Assembly: GCA_018398575.1 (NCBI GenBank)
Contig: JAGTXZ010000011.1
Coordinates: 2,852,001 to 2,916,000 of the forward strand
DNA from: Ampelomyces quisqualis
Taxonomy: Eukaryota > Ascomycota > Dothideomycetes > Pleosporales > Phaeosphaeriaceae
DNA: 64,000 nt
Direction of reading: 5' to 3'
In this document: in pieces, positions 13,401 through 25,649 of the stretch
Layout: each line of letters begins with the position of its first letter
Position numbering within the stretch: the stretch's first letter is position 1
The notes under the pieces: generated by a model
Told to the model about the DNA's origin: nothing
Seen by the model: the letters and a program-made list of their open reading frames with translations, nothing else
Database searches by the model: none
Translations under genes and position numbers: made by a program

Positions 13401-16400
13401 AACTTCGCGAAGATCATTGATGCTCTTCCAGATTGTGCCAAGGGCAGACCAAACGGATTTGAAATCTTGCACTTCTTCCAGCAATGCCACAAGGGTGTTC
13501 TCGGGAGACGGTGGTAATCCGAGGGCCTCCTTGGCCTTCGAGATGTTTCCAGACTCTGTCTGCAGCTGGGTGAGCTTCTGGTCGAACCTCGCGAGGATGT
13601 TTGAAGCTTCCTCTGGTGGCAGGTTGCCAGCAACAGGCTTGTCTTCTGCCCACTCTCCTGTCATGTCCGCAATTTTCTGATTGACCACTTTGTCCTCAGC
13701 AGCAATCTTGGCTCGCAGCGCATCAGCCTGGTCGTTGGCGATCTTGGTCTTGCGCTCCAGGATTTCATTGAGAGTTTGCCACTCGTGATCAATCTGGTCC
13801 ATTTGCAGCCAGTCGGACGGGAATTGGTATCGCTGACGGGCCAACGTTGCCTGCCCCTGGCGGAAAGTGTCGATCTCCGGCTCCCACTCCATGACCTTCC
13901 TCTTGCATTGCTGGACAGTGGTGATGAACGACACAGCTTGAGCTGTAGAAGAAGCTTCGAGCGTCTGCACCTCGAGATCCTTCCGCGCCTTCTCAATCTG
14001 GATGTAGACATCAGCCATACGCTGGCCGAGTCTGGTAGCGAACTTTGTGAGAATCTCCTGCTGCCATTGATCGTATTTCGCGTTGACCTTGACCTGGACT
14101 TGATCGTAGTCGACAGTGACATAGCCAAATCGGCGGCTGATGTCAGAGTTGTCGAAAGTAGCGCGAGTCTTGCGAATCTCCTGAAGTAATTGCAGCCATC
14201 GGGAGAGGTCTTCACCAAGGATGTCATAAACATGCTCCGACTGCAGGTCCCATAGAGACTGAAACTGCAACCACTCATCCACATACGAAGAAATGTCCCG
14301 AAGCTTGCCCTCTACAGCGCCATACACCTCGACCAACGAATCAGTGCAGCGGCTTGGTAGGTCGGAAAATTGATTCAGGGAAACATCGTCGCTAGCTTCG
14401 AGTCGAATCTCGTATCGTGAGGCCTTGATTTTTTGAAGCGTGCAGATGACAGCGAGCCATTGCTGCAGCTGTTCAAGCCAGCTTGCCCGGGCGTACTCCA
14501 CGGGCGGGCTGAGGTAAATGACTTGGTTTCGCATCGTGATCTCGAGCGTAAGTCGCGAAAGGGTAGGCTTTACTTCAGAAACTTCATTCGGCGCAAGTTG
14601 GCTGACAGGTCGCCGCGTATCGTCATCATCCTCGACACTGTTGAAGACCTCGATCCACAATGAGATAGCTCGACTAAGGCGCACGAGCAGAATAGCCTCG
14701 ATGCGCGCATTCATTTCCGCGACCCAGGAAGCAAGATTGGCGTAGTTTTCCAAGTTGAGCTGATCGATCTGCTTCTGGATGGTCTCGAGGTTGCGTTGAA
14801 AGGCGTCCTTGTTGTACGAGCAGTTCTCCAGGTCCTTGAGTGCCTTCTCAATCGTCGCATTGATGGACACAAGGCCAGCGATCTTGGTCTGAAGAAGTGA
14901 AGTCGCAGCCGCAAAATCGCGCACGAATTGTACATGCTTACTCTCACTACGAACACTGCCAGCTCCAGCCGGGAAACCAGATTGGCGAACATGCAAGTCG
15001 TAAGCGTGCACAAAGGACTCCCACTTTAACGGCACACCCTTGGCAACTAATGCTTGCACATCGTTGACGTAGTTGTTGAGCAAGAGCGCGACACCAGACA
15101 TCTCAGAGATCGAGCGCACCGTCTGCGTGTAGGTGCGTACGCTCTCCATGAGGCTGACAGCGTACGGATACACGCGCTTGGCCTCCTTCGAGATGTTGTT
15201 GATGCCGTGAGGAACCTGGTAGCCACGCCAAGTGAGATTTCGAACCTCCTTGAAAAGCGCAATAACCTGTCCATCGAAGTTGACGTTGAGTTCCAGAATG
15301 TTTCCGGCAGCACGGTTCTTATTGACAACGAAAAGGCGTCCGGAGATGGAAAGCTTCCTTCGTGCAACCTCTTGCAGCCACGACTCAAAGATCGGACGAG
15401 TATCGAGCTTCTTCTTGAACATGCTACTCTCGGCCTGTAGCTTCTGACCCTCCGAATGAAGCGCCCAGTCCTTTCCCAGGATATCCTCGACTTTACCCAT
15501 GTAGTTTTCGAGCTGCGTCTCAATCTGCCGCGCCCAAATGACAGCGCCAGACACGGGAGGAAAATCGCGAAGCTGCGCCATGGCATGAGCTTCCGAGTTA
15601 CCGTATTGTCGCTTGAAACGCTCATGGAGCGCCGAAATGTCCTGCTTCACATTCTCGATGAGCTGAGACTGGTACTCTGAAATAGCTCCTCGAATCTTCG
15701 GGCGCACAAACAGCGGATTGAACTTGGAGAAGACGCGGAACATCTCGCTCGCTGTCTTGGCGGTTCCCAGACGGTCTCTGAGCCGCGCGATGATCGAGTT
15801 CTCCACACGCGACGTGCGCTCGTTGTACTTCTGCTCAGCTTGTTCGAAGAGGCGTGTTCCTTCGGGCGAAACATCAAGAACGTGGACATCCTTGAGAACA
15901 TCGTAGGCTTCCTTGACTTCCTTCACGGCGTCAACGTCGCCAATCTCCTCGATGATGACAGCCTCCCTGGCTTGCGAGACGTCCGACAGCGACGATTGGG
16001 AGCCAAGGACGTTGACAATGGTTCGCTGCAGCTGCTCGTGGTTCTTGCGAAACGTGGTGATGTATCGAATGCGCTCCTCCGTCTCCTTATGCTTGGCCGC
16101 AATCTTGATGGGTATGAACTTCTCGTTCCTCCGCCTAGTCACCTCACGAGCGACATTCGTAAACTCCTTGACATTATCCTCCCACGTCCGCCAGATGCTC
16201 TCTGCCACGGCCATGATAGCCTGGAACTCAGGATAGTCCATGTGCATTAGCGTCTTGCCGTGGAGCAGCTTGTGGAGTTTCTCGTTGAGGTCGCCGGAGA
16301 TGGCTTCCACGAGAGGAAGTGCGCGTCGGACAGGGTAAGGACAGATACGGAGCTTCTTGTTCATGTGACCGAAGATTGAATTGATCGCTTCTTGTACAGC

Positions 16401-17576
16401 GTGCAGAGACGTAGCAGAAAGGAGCTGGTCGAGTGGGAACTCGCGCATCAGCTGATTATACTTTTGCACCAGATCCGTGCTCTCTTTTAGGCCAGTGTCT
16501 GCGCTGAAACTGACAGTCGCCTGGAAACGCTTCGCATTCTTCAATACGTCCAGCGTCAGTCTCACGCCGGGACTGCCGAGCTGCCTTTCAATATCCTGCA
16601 GCCTGTTCTCCATTGACAGCCAGAAGTTGATCTCCTGCGCAGCTGCTCCGGTGGACACGTCACGCGACGTCTTTGTGATTGTCTGTATCGATTTGATCCA
16701 GCCGTTGACTGTAGCCTGCAAACCATTGAGGAAGCTGCTGTCCTGCAGCACAGTGCTAGGAATAAACTCAGGCGACGGCTTGATCCCCTTCTGCTCCGCC
16801 TCCTCGAGCGCATTCTGAATGAAGGGATGAAGCGGCAGCAGCAGCTCAGGAATTTCTGCGTTTTGCTGCAGATGTCCAAAGCTTAGCGCCAGCTCCGCCA
16901 TCTTCTTCTTAGCCGCCGAAATGCCCGTCCTGGCATCGTTATCACCCTTGTTGTATGCGCTCGTCGAGGTGCGGCGGCTCCTAGTGTAGTTGTCAAAGTA
17001 CGGCTCGACCGTAGACTGAATATGAGACTGGAGAAACTCGTACGGCGTGCCGTCTTGCGAGGCCGCGTTATTAGAAAATATAAAGCCGGGAAGAGTCGAA
17101 ATGGTTACTTGGGCGCTAAGGGGTATCGCAGGATCTAGGGGTATTGGTCGCTTCAAAATGACAACAAAGGCGGCGCAGGACGGGCCTGCGGTGAATTCGG
17201 ACGAGATGGTGTAGGTGAAGTGCTCGGCGACGCCTGTGGGTGGTGTTAGCCCAGTCGCTCCTTCCACGCCCCGACTGCACCTGCCGTTCGCGCCGTCCAG
17301 CCGGTCGACGCGCGACTCGTCGGCCCTGTTCTTGACCAGATACAGCGCCGACTGGCCCTCGGCGGCAAAGCGCGCGCATCGTTGCAGCGTGTCGTCCTTG
17401 CTCGCCGCAGACAGCAGACTGCCGGAGGCGTACAGGTCGTGGTGGGCGGCGCCGAGATTGACGTCGAGAAGCTTCTCCAGATGCTCGACGATGGTGTTGG
17501 GGTCGACGGCGGGTGGTGCGGGACTGGGCGTGCGGGTGCTGCCGTTGGCCGCCCCTGGAGCCAGCGGTCCCTCCAT
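4464..17576 (-). CDS. nudA: Cytoplasmic dynein 1 heavy chain
   Basis: This is the motor subunit of cytoplasmic dynein, which moves nuclei, endosomes and vesicles toward microtubule minus ends in hyphae. The start ATG is at 17576 in a good context (CACCATGG). A single exon of 12,609 nt (17576-4968) is followed by a 54-nt intron (4967-4914, GTAAGT...TTTAG) and a last exon 4913-4464, giving about 4352 residues, the usual size for filamentous fungi. The N-terminal ~1,400 residues are the tail, followed by the linker. The nucleotide loops are [10 protein letters not shown] (AAA1, ~1944), GSSGSGKS (AAA2, ~2240), GPPGSGKT (AAA3, ~2609) and GVSGSGKTT (AAA4, ~2949). CFDEFNR after the first loop is its Walker B. 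A charged coiled-coil stalk with the microtubule-binding tip lies at about 3190-3490, then AAA5/6. The protein ends soon after [11 protein letters not shown], lacking the long animal C-terminal extension, as in other fungi. Confidence 0.98.
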
Positions 17577-17967
17577 GGTGATTGTTTAGCGGGTGTGTCG
17601 GGGTGGAGACATGTGTTGCTCGCCAAGTGGTGTGTGGGAAGGAGCGAGGGTGCCGTAGTAGGGCACTAAGCAGCTGGGGAGGGTGGCAGGCGCACGGCGG
17701 TGGTGGCGATGAGTGTCTGGTGGTGTCTTGGGGAGCTTGAGTCGCGTCGGCGCGGCCAGTGCGCGCCTTGCCCGACTGGGCGCACTCCCGCCCTTGGCAC
17801 CGCCGCTGTGATTGGTCGTCTACGCGATGACGCGTTTGGCGGGGCTTGTTTACCAACACTCTGCATCTAGCAGTCGCGACTGTCACCATGCCACTGCTCA
17901 CGTGATGTATCAACTCAAGACGCCAATATGCAACCGTGAAAAGAACAAGTCGCAAACAGCACTCCGG
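17577..17967. promoter_or_regulatory. Dynein heavy chain upstream region / CLC 3' flank
   Basis: This 391-bp gap contains the dynein 5' UTR and promoter (read on the minus strand) and the 3' end of the CLC gene. It is GC-rich with no clear TATA box near the dynein start. No RNA gene or repeat was seen. Confidence 0.5.
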
Positions 17968-20683
17968 CTACCGCGCTCTTTCCTGCAACTCCATCACACC
18001 ATCCCCATCCCCATCTCCACCTCTCTCATCGTCTGCAGCAAACACCTCCCTCCCCTCCCGTCTCTCCACCGGACCCTCAAGCCTCACCTCCCCCGCCTTC
18101 CCCCTCACCAACCCAACCCACCCCGCCGCCCGCTTAAGCACGCCAAACACCCTCTCCATACCCGCCTCATCCCCAGCCTTCCCGCCCCCCGCATGTCCCG
18201 CCTCGACTTTGAACTGGTACTTGAGACAATCCTTGACCGTGACGAGGCCCGTCAGACGGCCTCTGTATTCAATCAGAACGACTCGCGGGCCCATTTTCTT
18301 GAACAGCTCCATGACGGTCTCGAGTGGGAGGCGCGGGTGCACTGAGAGCGGCGTGTCGTCGATGTAGCGGTTGAAATTGAGATTGGTAGTCGAGGACGTA
18401 GCGGGGATGGTGTCGAACGTCGTCGATGGCGCGGATCCTCTGTCCTCGCTTAATGGGGTTGTGAAGGAGCATTTTGCGTGGTTGGGCGCGCCGTCGGATT
18501 TGGCTTTTTCAATGGCGTATTTGAGTTCGGTGCGGCCGATGTAGCCGACCAGAGTCTTGTTTTTGAAGCTCTCGACGATGGGGTAGCCTTGGTATTGATT
18601 CTCGGTTGTGAGGCGCTCGATGTGCTTGAGTTGCATGCCTGTGGCTTGGAGGGCTACAACATGAGAGGACATGCATTGCGAGACAGGCACTCCGAATGTG
18701 TGGTCTTCTTTCGAGTCGAGGAACGGGTAGCCGTTGAGATAGATCATGCGATCTGCGATGCCCCCATGACCAAATCGTTCTGATACTGCTTTCGTGACGC
18801 CAACCACGATCTAGTGAACATTAGAAGAGCTCGTTGTCTGAAGAGTGTGACGCTTACCATGGTCGGAAGTATATATGTCAACGCCCCGGTAATCTCAAAC
18901 ATAATGACCACCACCGAGATACTGATGTGCATGATGCCACTCAACGCTGCGGCCGCGCCCAGAAAGGCATAAGTGCCTGGCGTAATACACGGCCCATCTG
19001 GTCCGCACGCATTAAAGAAGGTCGAACTCGGAAAACTCTCGTGAATATGCTGAACGGATATGCCCACCATGCGTCCAAACGCCGCACCCACAGCCATGGA
19101 CGGCACGAATATGCCCGCCGGCACTTTGCATCCAAACGATATGACGACGAGAAGCGTACGAATAATAGTCGCGATGGCGAGACTGCCGATCATATGCCAC
19201 CTCTGATCGCGATCACACAGGCGATCATAGTCCTTCCCCTCTTTACATTCCTGGAACAGAATCTCCATGCTCTCCGTCATGTCTATCCTCAAAAACATGT
19301 TCGGGTAGCATATAATCGCCGTGAGGACCGCGAGCGTAACAGCTTCGGTGATGGGGTAGTTGCCCAGATACTTCTTCCGAAAGACCTGCATTTTCAAATT
19401 CCACTTGATCACAAACGCGCCGTACAGGCCGCCGAAAGCGCCGATGAGCAGGTAGAAGAGAATTTCGAAGAAGTGCCAGCCGCGGTCGTATTTTACTTCG
19501 AACATGACGAGTTGGCCGGTGCGGAAGGGGTTCATTGCCTAGTTGTCATTCATCAGCATGGCTGCATCCAATACTTGTGGTCGTTTGATAACGTAAAGGG
19601 ACTTACAGCCAACACTGCCGTCGCCACCAACGCGCAAAAATAACTCCTCCAAAGCGTTTTCAGCGGAAAATAATTCGACATCTCCTCTAAGCTGAACAAC
19701 ACTCCCCCAATCGGACTCCCAAACGCAACACCCACGCCCGCCGCCGCACTCGCGCTTAGAATCTCCCTCGTCTTCGCCGCATTACGCCTATACTTGTCGA
19801 AAAACCTGCTAATCACATTCCCCGTACACACCGCGTAGTGCACACTCGGCCCCTCCTTACCAACCGACAGCCCCGACGCAATGGCCAGCGGCAGTCCAAT
19901 ACTCTTGATGAACAACGTCGTGGCGCCCAGAAAGCCCTGCATAACGAACCCCGCAATAATACACTTCATCTCACTAATCCCACTCCCCGCCGCATACGGC
20001 GCAAAGCTCTTGACCAGCCTCGCAGCCGTGAAGCTAAACAGCGCCGCGAAGAGTATGTACAGCACATAATTGACGGGCCAGAACGTGCCGCCCCAGCGCC
20101 TCCACTCAGGACACGTAGATGTTTCGGCGCCCCAGCAGCAAAACGACTCGTTGAGGTAGAAGGCCGTAGTGCAGTAGCCCAGCTTGATATCCGACAGCCA
20201 TTCCGTGACGATATTGAGTACCGCGGCGTTGAGCCCAATTGCCGCGCCAACGAGCGTGACGACAATCCACGCTTGGCCCGCATCGTACGCTTCGCTGATC
20301 TTACTCCGCCACGCGCTGTGGTCGCGACTTCCCAGCGCGCGTTTGTTCCGCCGGGCTTTTCGTCGCAGCGCTTCGCGGGCCGCGTCTTGCACCCAGTCGA
20401 TTGTGCTAAAGTCTTCGTAGCGCTTTATGCTCGCGATTTCCTCGACAATGACGTGGTCTGTGTGCGTGGTGTTTGCGGCTTCGGGGTCGAGGGAGGAGGC
20501 GAGGGAGGTGCGGCGGCGGCGGAGGGAGGGCGTGAAGGATGTGGAGCGGGAGGAGGGTTGGGGGCCCGGGGGGCGTGCACGAGAGTGCGAGGAGGAGGTG
20601 CGGTTCATTGCATTGTAACGTCTGGGGTCGGACTCGGATGAAGAGCGTGGGGAGCTTGGAGCTACCATAGGTAACGAACGCAT
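17968..20683 (-). CDS. CLC-family chloride channel/transporter with CBS domains
   Basis: Three exons (20683-19607, 19538-18858, 18810-17968) join in phase 0 across introns of 68 nt and 47 nt with GTAAG donors and TAG acceptors, encoding about 866 residues. After a Ser/Arg-rich cytosolic N-terminus, the membrane domain carries the selectivity-filter signatures GSGISEMK (~232), GKEGPSVH (~276) and KVPAGIFVPSMAVGAAFGR (~500). The glutamate of GKEGP is the gating residue, and the acidic pair in SLEE matches the proton-pathway region of CLC exchangers, so 2Cl-/H+ antiport in endosomes or vacuole is more likely than a pure channel (inference from the family). Exon 3 encodes two CBS domains (~610-780), then a Gly/Glu/Arg-rich tail of low complexity. 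Paralogy to yeast GEF1 is likely, but fungi have several CLCs, so no symbol is given. Confidence 0.95.
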
Positions 20684-21143
20684 GGTCTGTGCACAGTTAC
20701 ATCTTCACAGCATGCAAGATGTAGATGGAGAGAATGGACATAATAAGAGCATATCTAGTCTCCCAGCTATAACTCTCTAGGCACCTTTCAAGTTTGCTTT
20801 GTTATTATCCCGAATTTTCGACATTCATCATCACTATCGTCGTCTGTCCTGACATATTTCATTCCCACGGACAAGTCATTACCCGGTAGAGATCGTCAAG
20901 CTTCACCACCTCGTTCAAATCCCTTCAAACTGTCCGGCGACGTTGCTCCAGTGCCTTAACCGCTAAAACTTGGCCCCATGTATAAATTCTTCTATTTTTG
21001 ACTATATGTCATGCAGGGTATCAAAGGTCTATTCATGTGCAAGCCCCATGCCTTCTTTGTCAGAGCCATCACGTCCGTCCGTGTTCCTCAGCGCCCGTTT
21101 CCCAAAAGACAAAGATCATCACTCAAACCCACATCAAGTACGT
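20684..21143. promoter_or_regulatory. CLC promoter region and GMP synthase 3' flank
   Basis: This 460-bp interval lies between the CLC start and the GMP synthase stop, both minus strand. It is somewhat more AT-rich than its neighbours. No coding sequence is supported; it should contain the CLC 5' UTR/promoter and the GMP synthase polyadenylation site. Confidence 0.5.
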
Positions 21144-22834
21144 TTACTCCATCTCAATCGTGCCTGGGGGCTTGCTGGTAACTAGGCTCATGTTAGCAAG
21201 ATGGTCGTCTGAAGAAGGAGAAAGCCAGACTTACTGTCATAAACCACGCGACAAACGCCATTGACCTCATTCACAATCCTCCTGCTCACCCTCTTCAAAA
21301 ACTCCCCATCAAAAGGGTACCAATCGGCCGTCATGAAATCGCTCGTCTCAACTGCCCTCAGCGCAATAACCTGGTCGTGCACCCGCTTATCACCCATGAC
21401 ACCCACCGCCTTGACCGGCAACAGCGCAGCAAACGCTTGACTAATGTTCCTGTACAATCCAGCTGCTCTAATCTCCTCGATAAAAATGAAGTCTGCTTCT
21501 CGCGCAATGCGAACTTGTTCGCGCGTGACTTCGCCGAGGATGCGGATGGCGATGCCGGGGCCGGGAAAGGGGTGGCGCCAGACAAGGTCCTCGGGGATCC
21601 CGAGCTCGACGCCGAGGGCGCGGACTTCGTCTTTGAAGAGTTCGCGGAGGGGCTCGATGAGCTTGAGGTTCATGTTGGCTGGCAGGCCGCCGACGTTGTG
21701 GTGGGTTTTGATGGTTTGGGACGGGCCTTTGAAGGAGAGCGACTCGATGACGTCGGGGTATAGAGTGCCTTGGAGCAGCCATTCAATCTCGCCTGCTTTG
21801 CTGGATTCGTGGGCTTCGGCTGCAATCTTCTTGGCCTGCGCTTGAAACACCTCGATGAAGGTGTTGCCGATGACTTTGCGCTTTTGCTCCGGGTTGTCGG
21901 TGATGCCCTTGAGGCGGTCGAGGAACATATCGGATGCGTCGATGACTGTCAGGTTGATGCCCAGGCCCTTCTCGAGCGTTTCCTTGACTTGCTTCGCTTC
22001 ATTGAGTCGCAATACGCCGTTGTCGACCATGACGGCGTGGAAGCGGTCGCCGATGGCCTCCTTCATCAGCTTGGCTGCGACAGTAGAGTCGACGCCGCCG
22101 CTGACGGCGCCAATGACCTGTCCCTTGTCGCCCACCAGCTTCCTGATGCGCGCGATCTCCTGGTCCACAAACTTGCCCATGGTCCAGTCTGTCGCCGACC
22201 GACAAATGTCGACGGCAAAGTTCTTGAGGACAATGTTGCCCTTCTTGGTGTGCGTGACTTCCGGGTGGAACTGGATGCCGTAGTACTTCTTCTCCCTGTG
22301 CGCAATGCCCGCGTACGGCGCATTCGTCGTCGTCGCCACGGTGGTGAAGTCTTCTGGCATGTGACTCAGCTTGTCGCCGTGGCTCATCCAGACTTCCAGC
22401 TCGCTGCCCACGTCCTTGAACAGCGCGTCCATGTGGCCGCCGTGGCTCTCGACCCGGAGGTTTGCGTGGCCGTACTCGCGCTTCTCGCCTGCAGCCACGC
22501 CGGCGTTCTTGCCAAAGTGCCAGGCCATCTCTTGCAGGCCGTAGCATATGCCAAGGATCGGCACGCCGAGGCCGAAGACGGCGTGGTCGACGTGCGGCGC
22601 GCCCTGTTCGTATACCGAATAGGGGCCGCCGGACAGGATGATGCCCTTTGGCGTGAACGGCAGGTCGGCGAGCTTGGCGGTGCACGGGAGCATCTCAGAG
22701 TAGACATTGAGTTCGCGCAGGCGTCGCGTGATCAGATGCGTGTACTGCGACCCAAAGTCGAGGACGAGGATGGTGTCGAACGTCTTGTGGGGAGGGACAG
22801 GGTCGGAGCCGTCGGTCGCCATGTTGAGGGTCAA
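21144..22834 (-). CDS. GUA1: GMP synthase (glutamine-hydrolysing)
   Basis: It converts XMP to GMP using ATP and glutamine, the last step of de novo guanine nucleotide synthesis in the cytosol. Exon 1 (22834-21235) is followed by a 53-nt intron (21234-21182, GTAAGT...CTAG) and a tiny 38-nt last exon (21181-21144), which supplies the conserved ending [11 protein letters not shown]. The total is about 545 residues. Amidotransferase domain: GICYGLQ with the nucleophile Cys (~96) and QFHPE with its His (~190). ATP-pyrophosphatase domain: the PP-loop SGGVDS (~246). The dimerisation domain follows (HNVGGLP, PFPGPG). The start is the first Met before the GATase fold. It is divergent from BCP1 with a gap of only 172 bp. 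Without the small last exon a gene caller would give a false C-terminus. Confidence 0.97.
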
Positions 22835-23006
22835 TTGGGGAGAGTGAAGAGTGTGAAGGTCGTGACTCGCAGCGGGGCAATTGACTGGGAGCTGCGGGGC
22901 TAAAATTTACGATGGCAGCTTTCCTAGCGCGACCCTGCAGAACCGCGTCACTTTCTTTGGGCACGGCCGACTCCCCAACCACCACCGCCACACTCACCCG
23001 TCAGCA
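22835..23006. promoter_or_regulatory. Bidirectional promoter GUA1/BCP1
   Basis: Only 172 bp separate the start codons of the divergent GMP synthase (-) and BCP1 (+) genes, so both core promoters and 5' UTRs must share or overlap here. No TATA box is evident. Confidence 0.6.
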
Positions 23007-23993
23007 ATGGCGAAGCGAAAGTCCAAAGCCGACCCCGAAGACCTCCCCGACGCCCCTTCCAAGACGGCGCCGCAAAATGACGACGGCTCCGGCAGCGACG
23101 AGGTTTGCGCCGGCTACCTCCCTCCCCGCCATGCGCTCACACGAAAGCTAGGACATGGACATGGTCAACGTCGACTTTGAATGGTTCGACCCCCAACCCG
23201 CCGTCGACTTCCACGGCCTGAAGACTCTATTGAGACAGCTACTCGACGTCGACGCCCAACTCTTCGACCTCTCGGAACTCGCCGACTTGATTCTCTCACA
23301 ACCCACACTCGGCAGCACAGTCAAAGTCGACGGCAACGAAACCGATCCCTACGCCTTCCTCACAGTCTTGAATCTACAAGCACACAAAGTCCGCCCCTGC
23401 CCTCCTCCATTCCATCCTCGCCCACTGAAACGTGCCAGGACAAGAAAGTAATCCGCGACTTGACCACCTACCTCGAGACCAAATCCGCCTCCATCCCCGC
23501 GCTCCGCGCCCTCCTCGACCCCACCGCCCCCGCCTCCCAAGTAGGCCTCATCCTAACCGAGCGCTTCATCAACATGCCCCACGAAATCGTTCCGCCAATG
23601 TACACCATGCTCGTCGAAGAAATCTCGTGGGCGCTGTCCGAAAACGAACCATATGCCTTCACGCACTACCTCGTTCTGTCAAAGTGCTATTCGGAAATCG
23701 CGTCGAGCTTACCTGCCGCCGATGCGCCGCGCGGCAAGAAGGCGCGGAAAAGTAGAGGACAAGACGGGGACGCAGAGGAGTTTTATTTCCACCCGGAAGA
23801 CGAGAAATGGCACGAGTATGCGCTGGGGTGGGCGAGTTTTGAATACGACACGCCCGTCGATGAGGGCGCGAGTGATGCGAAGCGGGCGTTTCAGGAACTC
23901 GGGGTCAAGCCCAAGGGGCATTTGGTGTTGATGGAGGCGGGGAGGTTTGACGAGGCGGTGGGGGGTGTTAGGACGTTTCTTGGGGGGCAATAG
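23007..23993 (+). CDS. BCP1: BCP1/BCCIP-family protein
   Basis: Three exons: 23007-23102, 23152-23388 and 23439-23993, giving about 295 residues. The first intron (23103-23151) ends in GCTAG. The second (23389-23438) has an unusual GTCCGC donor but a CTGAAAC branch and CCAG acceptor, and its removal creates the family block [13 protein letters not shown] short acidic N-terminus precedes [20 protein letters not shown] and the [14 protein letters not shown] core, which are diagnostic for BCP1. In yeast Bcp1 is a nuclear protein that chaperones ribosomal protein Rpl23 and supports nuclear export of Mss4; the animal homologue BCCIP binds BRCA2 and p21. A basic patch, RGKKARKSR, occurs at about 210 and may be a nuclear localisation signal. 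It ends with FLGGQ, followed by TAG. Confidence 0.92.
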
Positions 23994-24194
23994 CCGAACC
24001 AGTCCAAGCGAAAACAACCATGACATGTCAGGAATCCGGATGACTCTAACTGGTGTTACATTGCCTACGACGCACGCGCATGATATCTATGAGCCCAGTC
24101 CAGGAAAAAGACCAATGTTGTGAAGAAAAGTGACATGCATGATTCTCGCTCTTCTCTTCTCTTCTCTATCCACAACCTCTCACACCTCGCCCAC
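23994..24194. other. Convergent 3' intergenic region BCP1/RIP1
   Basis: This 201-bp interval lies between two convergent stop codons. It contains CT-rich sequence (TCTTCTCTTCTCTTCTCT near 24150), which on the minus strand is GA-rich. It probably holds both 3' UTRs and poly(A) sites. Confidence 0.5.
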
Positions 24195-25116
24195 CTAACC
24201 AATCACAACCTTACCATCCTCGGGAAAATCATACTCGGGAACCTCCAAGTTGAGCGGCGCCGGCCCCTTTCTTATACGGCCCGAGATGTCGTAGTGCGAG
24301 CCGTGGCAAGGACAGAACCAGCCTCCAAAGTCGCCTGCCTCGCCAATCGGCACGCAGCCCAGGTGCGTGCAGACGCCCAGCATGATGAGCCATTCGGGCT
24401 TCTTCACACGGTCGCCGTCCGACTGCGGGTCGCGCAGGGCTTCCCATTTGGTGTCTTCGGCTTCTTTGATTTCAGAATCGGTGCGGTGGCGGATGAAGAC
24501 GGGCTTGCCTCGCCATTTGATAATGACCTGGGGGCGGTGTTAGCGTGCGGTGTGGGGGGGGGGCGTGGCGAGGCGTGGGGGAGCCCGTACGTTCTTGCCC
24601 TCGGGAATGGCGGCGAGGTCGATCTCGACCTTTGCTTGGGCGAGGACGTCGGCCGAGGCGGCCATGTTGACGAGGAAGTCTGGCGGGCGGCTTGTTAGCT
24701 CGGGGTCCTTCATCATGCCGTGGCCCCCTATCATCCGCAACACAGCCAATGGCTCCCCTGTGGCCCCTAGACGCCCTCTTGGTCCATGTCCTGCCGTCTC
24801 CCTTCCCCTAGAGAGTCGTTCCGGCGTGGGGCGTCTCACCTTGCACGGTCGCCTTTGCGCCAAGCGCAGACAGCGCGCCCATGGAGCCGACCATGAAGTA
24901 CTGGAACACCTTGGGGCCCGTCTCGCCGCCCTTAGTCCTGTACGCGGCAAACGACGGGATCTTGGTCGAGTCGGTGTTGCTCTTGAAGGGGCTGTCAAAC
25001 GACGAAGCCGAGGCGTTGCGGGTCTGCAGCGCGGTGCAGCCGGCGCGGGCGACGGGCAGTTGGTGGGCGGTCCATGAGCGTGCGATGGCACGGGTGGTGT
25101 TGGCGAGGGCGGGCAT
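24195..25116 (-). CDS. RIP1: Ubiquinol-cytochrome c reductase Rieske iron-sulfur subunit
   Basis: This is the Fe-S subunit of mitochondrial complex III, transferring electrons from ubiquinol to cytochrome c1. Exons 25116-24840, 24679-24591 and 24527-24195 join in frame. The introns have GTGAGA and GTACGG donors and CCAG acceptors. With the Met at 25116 the protein is about 232 residues, close to the Neurospora protein; an in-frame Met at 25239 would add 41 residues and cannot be excluded. The N-terminus is Arg/Ala/Ser-rich without acidic residues, as expected for a mitochondrial presequence. A transmembrane helix ([17 protein letters not shown]) follows. The cluster-binding loops CTHLGC (~176) and CPCHGSHYD (~194) are intact, with [10 protein letters not shown] after them. 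It is divergent from the POA1-like gene. Confidence 0.96.
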
Positions 25117-25649
25117 CGTGGACGCGGCGGCGGGGGGGCGGTCGATGGGGGTGGAGCTGGTGCTGCGTGTCGTCGACGTCGAAGTTTTGGCAGGAGCGAT
25201 GCGGGTCGCGGCTGCCCGATTACTTCGCGTGCCTCTCATTGGTCGGTAGGTTTTGGAACACCAACATCGTCATCGCCAGATGTCACATCGCGCACCTACA
25301 GCCGGACCTGAGTCCACCTCACCGAAGATCATCATAACCATGTGATGTGATCTTTTCTGCGAGCTCGCTCCATCGCTCTCGGTTGCAGGGCAGCGATGTA
25401 AGTGCTTGACGGACACTGCATCGAGATCGACTATAACAATGGGTACGGAGTACTACTTGCGTCATGAGTGTGGTAAGTTACAAGCCCTCCAACTTTCACC
25501 ATATCTGTGTGATCTCGCTTGCCCAGTGTGTCGAAATCCCAGAGAAAGAGCAACGGCCGCACTGCCCCCTCTCAACCAACTCTACATGAGCTTGAGCCAC
25601 CCGGGACACTGAGGCATCTGCACATCTAGTCACAAGACGTCGCGCAAAC
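25117..25649. promoter_or_regulatory. Bidirectional promoter RIP1 / POA1-like gene
   Basis: About 530 bp separate the two divergent starts (410 bp if the RIP1 start is 25239). A short plus-strand open frame at 25406-25612 has no recognisable features and is not called as a gene. No TATA box stands out. Confidence 0.45.

Noticed and set aside
17233..17280. Intron-like signal (GTGCAG...GCTAAC...CCACAG, minus strand) inside the dynein N-terminus
   Set aside because: Its length of 47 nt would shift the frame, while the uninterrupted frame leads into conserved-looking sequence on both sides, so I kept the long exon.
25406..25612. 68-codon open frame in the RIP1/POA1 divergent promoter
   Set aside because: No domain, no signal peptide and no paralogue; likely a chance frame.
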